DNA of 64,000 bases from Acidimicrobiia bacterium (GCA_017577575.1 PKRG01000004.1:101149-165148); one strand, 5' to 3'. Positions 53,733 through 63,788 are shown, counted from the stretch's first letter. Numbers and translations: made by a program. The notes: generated from the letters alone by a model not told the origin.

Positions 53733-56207
53733 TCAGGTACCCAAGAAGGCGGCGGCGGCCTGGCGCACCGCTTCCGCCGACGTCATCTCCAGCGCCGATG
53801 CGGCCAACCGGCGGGCGTCCGATGCGTCGATGCGGCGCACGACGTCTTTGACCTGGGCGATCGCCACCGGGCTCATCGACAGCTCAGTCACCCCCAGCCC
53901 CACGAGGATCGGGACGGCCAGCGGGTCGCCCGCCGCCTCACCGCAGACACCCACCCAGCGCCCGTGCTCGGCGGCGGCGCGGCATGTGCGATCGATGAGG
54001 CTCAGCACCGAAGGGTGCAGGGCGTCGGCCAGGTTCGCCAGCTCGGGGTTGCCCCGCTCGGCGGCCAGGGTGTACTGGGTCAGGTCGTTGGTCCCGATCG
54101 AGAAGAAGTCGACAACCGCGGCGAAGCGGTCGGCGGCCAGCGCCAGTGACGGCACCTCGACCATCACCCCGATCTGGAGGCCATCGGGCAGCCCCCCGAT
54201 CTGTTCGGCGGCCTCCCCCACCATGGTCCGCACCTGCTCCCACTCGGAGAGCACCGACACCATCGGGAACATGATCCGGACCGGATGGGTGGCGGCCACT
54301 CTCAACGCCGCCCGCACCTGGCTCATCAAGAGCTCCGGCTCGGCCAGCCCGAGACGAAGGCCCCGCACGCCGAGGAACGGGTTCTGCTCGGGTGGGCGGG
54401 GCAAGAAGGGGAGGGGCTTGTCGCCGCCCACGTCGAGGGTGCGCAGCACCAGCGGCCGACCGCCGAGGGCCTCGGCGATCTGGCGGTAGGTCTCCTCCTG
54501 CTCTTCCTCCGACGGCGGGGTGGTTCGGTTCAGGTACAGGAACTCGGTCCGCAGCAGGCCGACTCCGTCGGCGCCGGCTTCGACCGCGGCACGGGCGTCC
54601 TCCACCGACCCGATGTTCGCCGCCACCTCGATGGCGACTCCGTCGGTCGTCACCGCCGGGGCCGCGGCACGACTGCGGGCCTCCTCCAGTCGCCGGGCGT
54701 CTTCTTCTGCCCGTCGCCGCGCCTCGGCGACCTGCTCGGGTGGGGGATCGATCACCACCGAGCCGGCGGTTCCGTCGACCAGGAGCGGGGTGCCTTCCTC
54801 CACCTCCAGTGGCCCGGCCGCCACGACCGCGGGCACGCCCAGCCCGCGGGCGAGGATGGCGGAATGGGAGGTGGGCGCCCCGGCAGCGGTGACGATCGCC
54901 TGGACCATCTCGGGGTCGAGGGTGGCGGTCTCGCCGGGAGTCAGGTCGTCGGCGACGAGCACCCCCGGCGCCTCCATGCGCGGCCGCGGATCGACCCCGA
55001 GCAGCCGGGCGAGCACCTGGCGGCCTACTGCCTCGACGTCGTCTGCTCGCTGAGCCTGGTAGGGGTCTTCCAGGCGGCGGAAATCGTCGGCGACGGCTTC
55101 TGTCGCCGCCTGCCAGGCCTCTGCCGCTCCGGTGGAGGGGCCGATGCGCTCGAGGGCCGACCCGATCAGGTGCTCGTCGTCGAGGATCAGCAGGTGGGCG
55201 GTGAAGATGTCGGCTTCGGCCTCCCCCGCCCGCGCCAGCACCTGCTCCCGCTGGCTTTCGATGTCGGCGCGTACGGCGTCGATCGCCTGCCGCAGGCGCT
55301 GTCTGTCGGCCTCGGGGTCAGCCGGTGGGCCCGTAGGCACCTCCAGGGCGGGCCGGCGCAGGTAGCGGGCCGGGCCGACCGCGACGCCTGGGGACGCCCC
55401 CACCCCGACCACGGTCCCTTCGGATCGCGGCTCGACCGCCGGGGTCTCGGCCTTGGGCGGCGGCGGGGCAGCGGGCAGGTCGCGGTCGCCGAAGTCGTCG
55501 GCGGCGAGGTCGGAAATGGCGGAGAGGGCGGCGTCCGCGTCGGGCCCGGCCGCCCACACCTCGATCTCGTGTCCTTGCCGGACACCGAGGGCGGACACCC
55601 GGGCGAGGCTCCGCGCCGGCACCGGGTCGGAGCCGGTGGTGCGGTTGGCGATCCGGACCTCGGCGTCGAACCGGCCCACCGTCTCCACCAGCCGGCTGGC
55701 AGGCCGGAGATGGAGCCCGAGCGGATTGCCGACTCGCAGGACGATCGATCGGCCCCGCGCCACCTCCGGGGTCGCCTCGCTCTCGGCCGCCTCGGCGGGG
55801 GCGAGGTGCTCGATCTTGGGGGTGAGGCCGGCACGCGCCTCGGCCGCCACTTCCGACAGCGACGCGCCGATGCCGGCGGTGGCGACGGCTGCCACCGTCC
55901 CCTCGACGAGGGGCGCCTCGCACAGGAGCACCCGGGAGGCGTCGGCGGGCGGCTCGAGGAACTCGAGGGCGGTCTCGGCGTTCATGATCGCCGAGCCGAG
56001 GTCCATGAGGACGAGCACGCCGTCGTCCGACCACACCGACTCGATCGCCTCCTTTATGGCGAAGGCGTCGGTGCCGATCGGCGACTCCGGGTCGTCGATT
56101 CCCCCGGCGGCCGCCAGGGCGACGTCGCCGCCCCCCATCTGGCGCGCCAACTCGACCACGCCCTCGGCCAGCTTGGCCGAATGTGAGACGACGACGATGC
56201 CTACCAA
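53733..56207 (-). CDS. Multiphosphoryl transfer protein: DhaM (EIIA-DHA) - HPr - full Enzyme I
   Basis: An 824-residue three-part phosphorelay protein. Residues 1-~130 are DhaM with active His9 (VVVSHSAKLAEG). Residues ~150-240 are HPr with His166 (GLHLRPAS). The rest is a complete Enzyme I with phospho-His448 (TSHSAILARGLGVP), the PEP-binding TIM barrel and catalytic Cys755 (GVCGEAAGDP). It takes phosphate from PEP and hands it to DhaL-ADP, so DhaK can phosphorylate dihydroxyacetone. TTG 56207 is chosen because GGGGGA precedes it and it places the active His at residue 9 as in known DhaM; GTG 56234 lies inside a hairpin. It is the last gene of the operon. Confidence 0.9.
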   Translation of the reverse strand: MVGIVVVSHSAKLAEGVVELARQMGGGDVALAAAGGIDDPESPIGTDAFAIKEAIESVWSDDGVLVLMDLGSAIMNAETALEFLEPPADASRVLLCEAPLVEGTVAAVATAGIGASLSEVAAEARAGLTPKIEHLAPAEAAESEATPEVARGRSIVLRVGNPLGLHLRPASRLVETVGRFDAEVRIANRTTGSDPVPARSLARVSALGVRQGHEIEVWAAGPDADAALSAISDLAADDFGDRDLPAAPPPPKAETPAVEPRSEGTVVGVGASPGVAVGPARYLRRPALEVPTGPPADPEADRQRLRQAIDAVRADIESQREQVLARAGEAEADIFTAHLLILDDEHLIGSALERIGPSTGAAEAWQAATEAVADDFRRLEDPYQAQRADDVEAVGRQVLARLLGVDPRPRMEAPGVLVADDLTPGETATLDPEMVQAIVTAAGAPTSHSAILARGLGVPAVVAAGPLEVEEGTPLLVDGTAGSVVIDPPPEQVAEARRRAEEDARRLEEARSRAAAPAVTTDGVAIEVAANIGSVEDARAAVEAGADGVGLLRTEFLYLNRTTPPSEEEQEETYRQIAEALGGRPLVLRTLDVGGDKPLPFLPRPPEQNPFLGVRGLRLGLAEPELLMSQVRAALRVAATHPVRIMFPMVSVLSEWEQVRTMVGEAAEQIGGLPDGLQIGVMVEVPSLALAADRFAAVVDFFSIGTNDLTQYTLAAERGNPELANLADALHPSVLSLIDRTCRAAAEHGRWVGVCGEAAGDPLAVPILVGLGVTELSMSPVAIAQVKDVVRRIDASDARRLAASALEMTSAEAVRQAAAAFLGT

Positions 56208-56231
56208 CGATCCCCCGATCCGCTCCGCGCG

Positions 56232-56263
56232 CACGGATCGCGCGCCGGGGCGCGCGATCCGTG
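56232..56263 (-). terminator. Hairpin between glpK and dhaM-ptsI
   Basis: CACGGATCGCGCGCC (56232-56246) and GGCGCGCGATCCGTG (56249-56263) are perfect inverted repeats of 15 bases. The hairpin lies in the 75-base gap after glpK and may attenuate the last gene of the operon. Confidence 0.65.
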
Positions 56264-56282
56264 GTCGGTCATGGGCCGAGCC

Positions 56283-57779
56283 TCAGTCGATCCAGTCGAA
56301 GGTCCGGGTGACGGCCTTCTTCCACTGGGCGTACTCCCGCTCCCTGCGCTCCGGGTCCATCTGGGGAGTCCACTCCTTGTCCTTGACCCAGTTGTCACGC
56401 AGGTCGTCGATCTCGTTCCAGAAGCCCGTGGCGAGACCGGCGGCGTAGGCCGCGCCCAGGGAGGTCGTCTCGGCGACGGCCGGGCGGATCACCGGCACGC
56501 CCAACACGTCGGCCTGGAACTGCATCAGCAGCTCGTTGACGACCATGCCGCCGTCGACCTTCATCTCCTTGAGCTCGACGCCGGAGTCCTTGTTCATGGC
56601 GTCGAGGACCTCTCGGCTCTGCCAGGCCGTGGCCTCGAGGGCGGCGCGGGCGATGTGGCCCTTGTTCACGTATCGGGTGAGGCCGGCGATCACGCCCCGG
56701 GCGTTGGACTTCCAATAGGGAGCGAACAGCCCCGAGAAGGCGGGCACGATGTAGATGCCGCCGTTGTCCTCGACGGTGCGAGCCAGGGCCTCCACCTCGG
56801 CGGAGCTCTGGATCAGCCCCAGGTTGTCGCGCAGCCACTGGACGAGGGCGCCGGTGATGGCGATCGAGCCCTCCAGGGCGTAGACGGGGGCCTGGTCGCC
56901 GATCTTGTAGCAGACCGTGGTCAGCAGGCCCGACTTCGAGGGCACCATCTCCGTGCCGGTGTTGAGCAGCATGAAGTTGCCCGTGCCATAGGTGTTCTTG
57001 GCGTCGCCGACGTCGAAGCACACCTGGCCGAAGGTGGCTGCCTGCTGGTCACCGAGGTCCCCCGCCACGGGGATGCCGCCGAGCGAGCCGGTCGCCTCGC
57101 CATACACCTCCGACGAGGGGCGGATCTCCGGCAGCATCGACATGGGAACACCGATCACCGAGCAGATCTCCTCGTCCCATTGGAGGGTGTTGAGGTCCAT
57201 CAGCAGGGTGCGGCTGGCGTTCGTCACGTCGGTGATGTGCAGCCCGCCGTTGGCTCCCCCGGTGAGGTTCCAGATGAGCCAGGTGTCGATGTTGCCGAAA
57301 CACAGATCGCCGGCTTCGGCCTTCTCCGCCGCACCCTCGACGTTGTCGAGGATCCAGCGGATCTTCGGGCCGGAGAAGTAGGTGGCGAGGGGCAGACCGG
57401 TCTTGTCACGGAACCGGTCCTGCCCGCCGTCCTTGCCGAGCTCGTCGATGATCTTGTCCGTCCGGGTGTCCTGCCAGACGATGGCGTTGTAAACGGGCTC
57501 GCCGGTGTTGCGGTCCCACACCACCGTCGTCTCCCGCTGGTTGGTGATGCCGACGGCGGCGATGTCGGAGACGTCCACGCCCCCCTTCTTCAGCGCCCCG
57601 TCGACGACCTGCTGGGTGCGGTACCAGATCTCCTTCGGGTCGTGCTCCACCCAGCCGGGCTGGGGGTAGATCTGCTCGTGTTCGTGCTGGTCGACCGCCA
57701 CGACCTGGCCGCCGTGGTCGAAGATCATGCAGCGGGTGCTGGTCGTTCCCTGGTCGATAGCGGCTACGTACTTGGCCAT
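56283..57779 (-). CDS. glpK: Glycerol kinase
   Basis: A 498-residue FGGY kinase. It has [29 protein letters not shown], a sugar-binding region with [23 protein letters not shown] and [12 protein letters not shown], and [17 protein letters not shown] segment [15 protein letters not shown]. It converts glycerol and ATP to glycerol-3-phosphate, the substrate of GlpABC. A good ribosome site (GGAGGAGAGAGG) precedes ATG 57779. It lies between dhaL and dhaM-ptsI in one operon. Confidence 0.96.
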   Translation of the reverse strand: MAKYVAAIDQGTTSTRCMIFDHGGQVVAVDQHEHEQIYPQPGWVEHDPKEIWYRTQQVVDGALKKGGVDVSDIAAVGITNQRETTVVWDRNTGEPVYNAIVWQDTRTDKIIDELGKDGGQDRFRDKTGLPLATYFSGPKIRWILDNVEGAAEKAEAGDLCFGNIDTWLIWNLTGGANGGLHITDVTNASRTLLMDLNTLQWDEEICSVIGVPMSMLPEIRPSSEVYGEATGSLGGIPVAGDLGDQQAATFGQVCFDVGDAKNTYGTGNFMLLNTGTEMVPSKSGLLTTVCYKIGDQAPVYALEGSIAITGALVQWLRDNLGLIQSSAEVEALARTVEDNGGIYIVPAFSGLFAPYWKSNARGVIAGLTRYVNKGHIARAALEATAWQSREVLDAMNKDSGVELKEMKVDGGMVVNELLMQFQADVLGVPVIRPAVAETTSLGAAYAAGLATGFWNEIDDLRDNWVKDKEWTPQMDPERREREYAQWKKAVTRTFDWID

Positions 57780-57799
57780 TCCTCTCTCCTCCTTCTCTC

Positions 57800-58435
57800 T
57801 CAGCTGCCCCAGGCTTCGGCGGCGGCGGCGAGCAGGAGGTGCGACGACGTCGCACCGGGATCCTGGTGGCCGGCACTCCGCTCCCCCAGGTAGCTGGCCC
57901 TCCCCTTGCGAGCCACGAGCGGGATCGTCGCTTCCATCCCTCGGGCCGCGGCGTCCGCCGCCGCGGCGATCGCTTCGCCGACCCCCGCGCCCGAGGCTAC
58001 CGCCTCCTGCAGGGCTGCGTAGGCGGGCTCCAAGGCGTCGATCATCGTCTTGTCGCCCTCCTCGGCCTTGCCCCGCGCCTTGATCCCGTCGATCCCTGCC
58101 CGGAAGGCGGCCGCCACGTCGGCGGCCTCCAGGCGCTCCTTGCCGTCGATCGCCTTGGCCATCTCCATGAACATCGTCCCGTACAGCGGCCCGCTGGCGC
58201 CCCCCACCTTTCCGATGAGCGCCATCGCCACCGACTTGAGGGCGGCGGCGATGTCCTCGGGCGGGTTGGCTTCGAGACGTTCCAGGGCCGCCTTGAACCC
58301 ACGGTTCATGTTGATCCCGTGGTCGGCGTCGCCGATGGCCGAGTCGAGCTGGGTCAGGTACTCCTTCTGCTCCTCGATCCGGGCGGCCGCCTCGCGGAGC
58401 CAGGCCAGGACCTCTTCGAGACCGACGGAGTTCAC
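57800..58435 (-). CDS. dhaL: Dihydroxyacetone kinase ADP-binding subunit DhaL
   Basis: A 211-residue all-helical protein with the metal-ADP site [18 protein letters not shown] (three Asp ligands of DhaL), [24 protein letters not shown] and the lid region [20 protein letters not shown]. It carries tightly bound ADP that DhaM phosphorylates, then transfers phosphate to DHA on DhaK. GTG 58435 lies one base after the dhaK stop. Confidence 0.95.
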   Translation of the reverse strand: MNSVGLEEVLAWLREAAARIEEQKEYLTQLDSAIGDADHGINMNRGFKAALERLEANPPEDIAAALKSVAMALIGKVGGASGPLYGTMFMEMAKAIDGKERLEAADVAAAFRAGIDGIKARGKAEEGDKTMIDALEPAYAALQEAVASGAGVGEAIAAAADAAARGMEATIPLVARKGRASYLGERSAGHQDPGATSSHLLLAAAAEAWGS

Positions 58436-58436
58436 C

Positions 58437-59438
<1,002 letters not shown>

Positions 59439-59457
59439 GTGCGTCTCCTGGTGGCGG

Positions 59458-59484
59458 GGTGAGGCGGGGCAGGCCCGCCTCACC
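59458..59484 (-). terminator. Hairpin between glpF and dhaK
   Basis: GGTGAGGCGGG (59458-59468) and CCCGCCTCACC (59474-59484) form a perfect 11-base stem with a five-base loop in the gap before dhaK. It may balance expression between channel and enzyme genes. Confidence 0.65.
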
Positions 59485-59499
59485 CTCACGGTCGCGGTC

Positions 59500-60240
59500 T
59501 CAGGCCGGTACGAGGGCTCCCCAGACCAGCCAGCCGATGATGCCGCCCACGATCGGGGCCACCACCGGGATCCAGGCGTAACCCCAGTCCGAGTCGCCCT
59601 TGCCGGGGATCGGCAGGATGGCGTGTGCGATACGGGGACCGAGGTCACGAGCCGGGTTGATGGCGTACCCGGTCGGACCACCGAGAGACAGGCCGATCGC
59701 CCACACCAGCACGCCGATCATGAACGGGCTCAGCCCCACACCCAGGTCGGGGGTCGAGGTGGCCTGCCCGAACGTGTTCGTGATGGCTCCGATGCCGACC
59801 AGCAGCATGAAGGTGCCGATCATCTCGGTGATGAAGTTGGCACCGGTGTTGCGGCGGGCCGGAGCGGTGGAGAACACGGCCAGCTTCAGGGCAGGGTCCT
59901 CGGTCGCTCCCCAGTGGTTGTAGTAGGCGAGCCACACGAGGATGGCCCCGACGATGGCTCCGGCGAACTGACCGAGGATGTAGACGGGCACGTCTCCCCA
60001 CGGGAGGTCTCCGCCGGCGGCGAAGGCCACCGTCACCGCCGGGTTGATGTGGGCACCGCTGTAGACGCCGGCGGCGAACACACCCATCGCCACCGCGAAA
60101 GCCCACCCCGTGGTGATCACGATCCAGCCGGCGTTCTCGCCCTTGGAGTCCTTGAGCAAGACGTTGGCTACGACGCCGTCGCCCAGCAGGATCAGGATCA
60201 TCGTGCCGATCATCTCGGCCAAGAAGATGTTGCCTTCCAC
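59500..60240 (-). CDS. glpF: Glycerol facilitator (aquaglyceroporin)
   Basis: A 246-residue channel with six predicted helices and both pore NPA motifs: [12 protein letters not shown] and [12 protein letters not shown]. The Asp after the second NPA-R motif is typical of glycerol-conducting members. It starts at GTG 60240 with GGAGG six bases upstream; the longer frame to 60366 overlaps the operator region and is rejected. It is the first gene of the glpF-dhaK-dhaL-glpK-dhaM operon. Confidence 0.95.
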   Translation of the reverse strand: MEGNIFLAEMIGTMILILLGDGVVANVLLKDSKGENAGWIVITTGWAFAVAMGVFAAGVYSGAHINPAVTVAFAAGGDLPWGDVPVYILGQFAGAIVGAILVWLAYYNHWGATEDPALKLAVFSTAPARRNTGANFITEMIGTFMLLVGIGAITNTFGQATSTPDLGVGLSPFMIGVLVWAIGLSLGGPTGYAINPARDLGPRIAHAILPIPGKGDSDWGYAWIPVVAPIVGGIIGWLVWGALVPA

Positions 60241-60268
60241 GCGTCCTCCTTCCTCCTCATGCGTGGGA

Positions 60269-60289
60269 ATGTTCGGTAATGCCGAACAT
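60269..60289. promoter_or_regulatory. IclR-type operator in front of glpF
   Basis: ATGTTCGG, five bases, CCGAACAT: eight-base arms, perfect inverted repeat. It lies between the TATGCT -10 (60309-60304) and the glpF start, so bound repressor would block transcription. It shares its TTCGR-N5-YCGAA core with the site at 61096. Confidence 0.7.
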
Positions 60290-60303
60290 CGTTTCTTCGC
60301 ATA

Positions 60304-60309
60304 AGCATA
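60304..60309 (-). promoter_or_regulatory. -10 element TATGCT for the glpF operon
   Basis: TATGCT on the minus strand lies 15 bases upstream of the operator palindrome, giving a leader of about 55 bases to GTG 60240. Confidence 0.45.
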
Positions 60310-60343
60310 CGCGCCCACGGCGGCGCCTGCACCGAAAAACCCG

Positions 60344-61090
60344 CTACCCGGGCCAGGTGACCGCACCCAGCTCCCGACTGATGCCCCGGGCGGTGTCGCG
60401 GATGGCGGCGATGTGAGACGGGTCGACGCCGCGGTCGTCGGCGGGCACCACCAGGGCCACCGCGCCCACCGCCTGGCCGCTGCGGTCGAAGATCGCCCCC
60501 GCCACCGATGCCTCGCCGACTACCGCCTCCTGGTCCTCGAAAGCCACCCCCGAAGCCCGGACTTCGTCGAGCTCCTCGTTCAGCCGGTCCGGGTCGGTCA
60601 CCGTCTGTCCGGTCAGACGGGCGAGCGGCTCCTCGGAGAGGATCCGGCGGCGCTCCGGGTGGAAGGCCAGGAGGGCCTTGCCCAAGGCGGTGGCGTGGGC
60701 GGGCATGCTCAGGCCGACCTCCGACACCGGCACCGAAGCGTCCTTGGGGCCGACGTGGTGGATGATCACGACGTCTGGCCACACCAGGACCCCGAGACGG
60801 ACGGCCAGTCCGGTGGACTCGCTCAGCGACGCCACCCACCGCAGGCTCCGCACCCTCAAGTCGTGGGAGTTGAGGTACACGTTGCCCATCACCAGGAGGG
60901 CAGGGCCGAGCATGTACTTGCCCGAAGTCGAGTCCTGCTCGACGAGGGAATGGGCGGCCAGGGTCTGGAGCAACCCGTGCACCGTGCCCTTGGCCAGCCC
61001 CAGCCGCGACGCCAGCTCCGACACCCCCAGCACGCCCTCGTCCTGGAGGGCGAGGAGGATGCGGATGGCGCGGTCGACCGACTGGATCAT
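60344..61090 (-). CDS. IclR-family regulator of glycerol genes
   Basis: A 248-residue regulator with an N-terminal winged HTH (MIQSVDRAIRILLALQDEG, GVSELASRLGLAKGTVHGLL) and the IclR effector domain (SMPAHATALGKALLAFHPER, ASGVAFEDQEAVVGEASVAG). It resembles GylR-type glycerol regulators by context. ATG 61090 lies nine bases after TAATGT, inside a TTCGA-N5-TCGAA palindrome, so autoregulation is likely. It precedes the glpF operon on the same strand. The ligand is probably glycerol or glycerol-3-phosphate (inferred). Confidence 0.9.
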   Translation of the reverse strand: MIQSVDRAIRILLALQDEGVLGVSELASRLGLAKGTVHGLLQTLAAHSLVEQDSTSGKYMLGPALLVMGNVYLNSHDLRVRSLRWVASLSESTGLAVRLGVLVWPDVVIIHHVGPKDASVPVSEVGLSMPAHATALGKALLAFHPERRRILSEEPLARLTGQTVTDPDRLNEELDEVRASGVAFEDQEAVVGEASVAGAIFDRSGQAVGAVALVVPADDRGVDPSHIAAIRDTARGISRELGAVTWPG

Positions 61091-61095
61091 CTGCG

Positions 61096-61110
61096 TTCGA
61101 CATTATCGAA
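61096..61110. promoter_or_regulatory. IclR-type operator overlapping the iclR -10 box
   Basis: TTCGA, five bases, TCGAA is a perfect palindrome. The iclR -10 (TAATGT, 61105-61100) lies inside it. Same architecture as the site at 60269. Confidence 0.65.
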
Positions 61111-61140
61111 TGGCGGGGGCGGCCGTTTCCCCCGACGACA

Positions 61141-61162
61141 CACATGTGCATCACATGTGCAT
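61141..61162. repeat. Tandem CACATGTG palindromes upstream of iclR
   Basis: CACATGTGCAT occurs twice head to tail (61141-61151 and 61152-61162). Each copy holds the 8-base palindrome CACATGTG, and the two are 11 bases apart, one helical turn. They lie about 55 and 66 bases upstream of the iclR start and could bind a second regulator. Confidence 0.5.
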
Positions 61163-61177
61163 CGCCTGCAACCTGGG

Positions 61178-61822
61178 TCAGCGGGTGGCGTCGACGAGAG
61201 CGGCGAAGAGGAGCCGCGTGGAGGTTGCCCCCGGGTCCTGATGACCTTCGCTGCGCCACCCCAGATACGAGGCGCGTCCTTTGCGGGCCCGCATGGGGAT
61301 GGTCGCCAACATGCCCTCCCGAGCGGCGGCTTCTGCGGCGGCCGCCGCGCTCCTCACCGAGCCTGACGCTGCCGACTCGAGCGCCTCGACGGCCGGGAGC
61401 CACGCGTCGACCATCGTCTTGTCCCCGGGCTCGGCGGCGCCGATCCTCTGGACGGCCTTCACCCCCGCCCGCAGAGCTCGCGCCAGCTCGGGGACGGTGA
61501 TCTCCGGTTTGGGCCCGAGGGCTTCGGCGGCCGCCCGGAACGCCGAACCGTAGAGAGGACCGGCGGCTCCTCCCACCACGGCCACCAATCGGCTCCCCGT
61601 CACCCGGAACACCCCGGCCGGATCCTTCGGCGCCTCCGACGACAGGGCCTCGATCGCGGCCCGCATCCCCCGGAGCATGTTGATGCCGTGGTCGGCATCC
61701 CCGATGGCCGCATCGAGCCGGGTCAGCTCGTCGCAGTTCTCCTCGATGGATCTGGCGAGCCTCCCCATCCAGTCGTGGAAGAAGCCCACGTCGAGGACAA
61801 CGTCGACTGCAGTACCGCGCAA
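61178..61822 (-). CDS. Second DhaL-type dihydroxyacetone kinase subunit
   Basis: A 214-residue DhaL paralogue. The three-Asp ADP/metal site [42 protein letters not shown] and the lid [20 protein letters not shown] are all conserved, so it should bind ADP. It starts at TTG 61822 after GGAGGAGGAAC, with TAGCCT (61865-61860) as a likely -10. It has no DhaK or DhaM beside it; it may use the DhaK of the operon downstream or another substrate. It is upstream of iclR on the same strand and divergent from the third ABC system. Confidence 0.9.
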   Translation of the reverse strand: MRGTAVDVVLDVGFFHDWMGRLARSIEENCDELTRLDAAIGDADHGINMLRGMRAAIEALSSEAPKDPAGVFRVTGSRLVAVVGGAAGPLYGSAFRAAAEALGPKPEITVPELARALRAGVKAVQRIGAAEPGDKTMVDAWLPAVEALESAASGSVRSAAAAAEAAAREGMLATIPMRARKGRASYLGWRSEGHQDPGATSTRLLFAALVDATR

Positions 61823-61884
61823 AGTTCCTCCTCCTGGCGGGTGACGCCGTCGCCTTCGTAGGCTACTCCCCGACTGCCGGCTGT

Positions 61885-61934
61885 GACGGGAGAAGTCGGG
61901 CGGCGGACCGCCCCTCTCCCGTCGGCCCTAATCT
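61885..61934 (+). promoter_or_regulatory. Promoter region of the third ABC system
   Basis: TAATCT (61929-61934) is a likely -10. Just upstream, GACGGGAG (61885-61892) and CTCCCGTC (61915-61922) flank an inner GGCGG/CCGCC, a nested inverted repeat overlapping the -35 region that may be an operator. Confidence 0.4.
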
Positions 61935-61963
61935 TTCCGCCTGCGCCAAGGAGGCATCCCACG

Positions 61964-62899
61964 ATGAGAAAGCTGACATTGCTCGTAGGGGTCCTGTCGC
62001 TGGTCGTCGCCGCCTGCGGCGGTGGCGATGCGGCGGACACCACCGTCGCCACACCCGAGACGACCCCCGAGACCACGACCGCCGACACGACGGCGGCACC
62101 CGACACGACGGCGCCCGGCACCACCGAGGCCACCGTCGGCGACGAATGCGCCGTCGAGAACCTGCCGCTGAAGACCCCCGGCCAGCTCACTGTCGCCACC
62201 GGCGAGCCCGCCTTCGAGCCGTGGGTCGTCGACGACGACCCCACCAACGGACAGGGTTTCGAGTCGGCGGTGGTCTACGCCATGGCCGAGAAGATGGGCT
62301 TCACCGCCGATCAGGTGGTGTGGATCCGGACCGGGTTCGACGAGGCGATCGCCCCGGGCCCCAAGGAGTTCGACATCAACGTCCAGCAGTACTCGATCAC
62401 CGAGGAGCGGGACGAGGTCGTCGACTTCTCCGTCCCCTACTACGTCACCCAGCAGGCGCTGGTGGCCTATGGCGACTCCGAGATCGTCAACGCCACCTCG
62501 CTCGAGGACCTGAAGGGCTACGCCCTCGGGGCACAGATCGGGACCACCTCGCTCGACTACATCGAAGAGGTGATCCAGCCGGACACGCCGCCGGCGGTGT
62601 ACGACACCAACGCCGACGCCAAGTCGGCACTCGACGCCGGTCAGATCGACGCCATCGTCTTCGACCTGCCGACCGCCTACTACATCACGGCCGTCGAGAT
62701 GCCCGACGCCTCCATCGTCGGAGCGTTGCCCGCCTCCGAGGAGCAGGCCGACAAGTTCGGCATGCTCATGGAGAACGACAGCCCGCTCAAGCCCTGCATC
62801 GACCGGGCTCTGGAGGAGCTGCGGGCCGAGGGAACGCTGGATGCGTTGGCCGAGGAATGGCTCACCCAGGAGGGGGACATCCCCGTCCTGAGCCAGTGA
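61964..62899 (+). CDS. Amino-acid-type binding lipoprotein of ABC importer (third system)
   Basis: A 311-residue precursor with lipobox LVVAAC, a Thr/Pro-rich linker of ~45 residues, then the family-3 binding fold: GQLTVATGEPAFEPWVVDDD, FESAVVYAMAEKMGFTADQV, FDINVQQYSITEERDEVVDF and DAIVFDLPTAYYI. The substrate is unknown; the position next to the glycerol island does not prove a link. AAGGAGGC before ATG 61964 is the ribosome site. Confidence 0.9.
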   Translation: MRKLTLLVGVLSLVVAACGGGDAADTTVATPETTPETTTADTTAAPDTTAPGTTEATVGDECAVENLPLKTPGQLTVATGEPAFEPWVVDDDPTNGQGFESAVVYAMAEKMGFTADQVVWIRTGFDEAIAPGPKEFDINVQQYSITEERDEVVDFSVPYYVTQQALVAYGDSEIVNATSLEDLKGYALGAQIGTTSLDYIEEVIQPDTPPAVYDTNADAKSALDAGQIDAIVFDLPTAYYITAVEMPDASIVGALPASEEQADKFGMLMENDSPLKPCIDRALEELRAEGTLDALAEEWLTQEGDIPVLSQ

Positions 62900-62918
62900 C
62901 CCCTGGTCATCGGGCGCC

Positions 62919-63788
62919 GTGAACTGGCCCTCGGCGCCGTCCGCATTCGCTGCTCGCCGGGACCCCGGAAACGGGTCCCGGCGACGCGCCCGTGAAGAGG
63001 GGGCCCGCGGCGCCCTGATCGCTTTCGTGTCGTCGGTCGTCTTCTTCGGCCTGGCGTTGTGGGCAATCCTCACTTCGGAGGCGTGGCCGCAGGTCCAGCG
63101 CCAGTTCTTCAACCCGGAGGCGTTCGTCGAGGTGTGGCCTGCGGTGCTGTCCGGCTTCTGGCTGGACATCCGAATGTTCCTCGGCGCCGAGGTGCTGATC
63201 CTCTTCTTCGCTCTGGTAGTCGCAATGGCCCGCTCGCTCCGCGGGCCTGCTTTCTTTCCCATCCGGGCGCTGGCGGTGGTCTTCATCGACCTCATCCGCG
63301 GCGTCCCGCTGATCCTCCTGATCCTCATCCTCGGCTTCGGGGTCCCCGCCCTGGACCTGCCCGGAGTCCCCAAGTCGCCGATGTTCTGGGGCATCGCCGC
63401 CCTGGTGATCTCCTACTCCGCCTACACCGCCGAGGTGTATCGGGCAGGCATCGACTCGGTCCCCGAGAGCCAGCGAATGTCGGCCCGCTCGCTCGGACTG
63501 ACACAGATGCAGACCCTCCGCTACGTCCTCGTCCCCCAGGCCATCCGCAACGTGATCCCCGCCCTCCTCAACGGCTTCGTGTCACTCCAGAAAGACGTCT
63601 CGCTGATCTTCGTGCTGGGGGTCCGGGAGGGTGTCCGGGAAGCGCAGATCTTCAACGCCCGCACCTTCAACTACACCGGCTACATCGTGGCGGCGATCCT
63701 CTTTCTCGTCGTCAGCATCCCCGTCGCCCGGTTCACCGACTGGTACACGGAACGGGACCGTCGCCGGCGTCAGGCGATGAGCGCATGA
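62919..63788 (+). CDS. Amino-acid-type ABC transporter permease (third system)
   Basis: Up to 289 residues, with five or six predicted helices and EAA loop [40 protein letters not shown] precedes it. GTG 62919 gives a basic N-terminus of ~35 residues but lacks a ribosome site, and a strong hairpin lies within it at 62954-62984. GTG 63027, just before the first helix, is an alternative start. The ATPase expected next is not in the window, because the sequence degenerates. Confidence 0.85.
   Translation: MNWPSAPSAFAARRDPGNGSRRRAREEGARGALIAFVSSVVFFGLALWAILTSEAWPQVQRQFFNPEAFVEVWPAVLSGFWLDIRMFLGAEVLILFFALVVAMARSLRGPAFFPIRALAVVFIDLIRGVPLILLILILGFGVPALDLPGVPKSPMFWGIAALVISYSAYTAEVYRAGIDSVPESQRMSARSLGLTQMQTLRYVLVPQAIRNVIPALLNGFVSLQKDVSLIFVLGVREGVREAQIFNARTFNYTGYIVAAILFLVVSIPVARFTDWYTERDRRRRQAMSA
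62954..62984 (+). terminator. Hairpin after the third binding-protein gene
   Basis: TCGCCGGGACCC (62954-62965), loop of seven, GGGTCCCGGCGA (62973-62984): a perfect 12-base stem, 55 bases after the binding-protein stop. It occupies the same place as hairpins in the other three importers. Confidence 0.6.
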
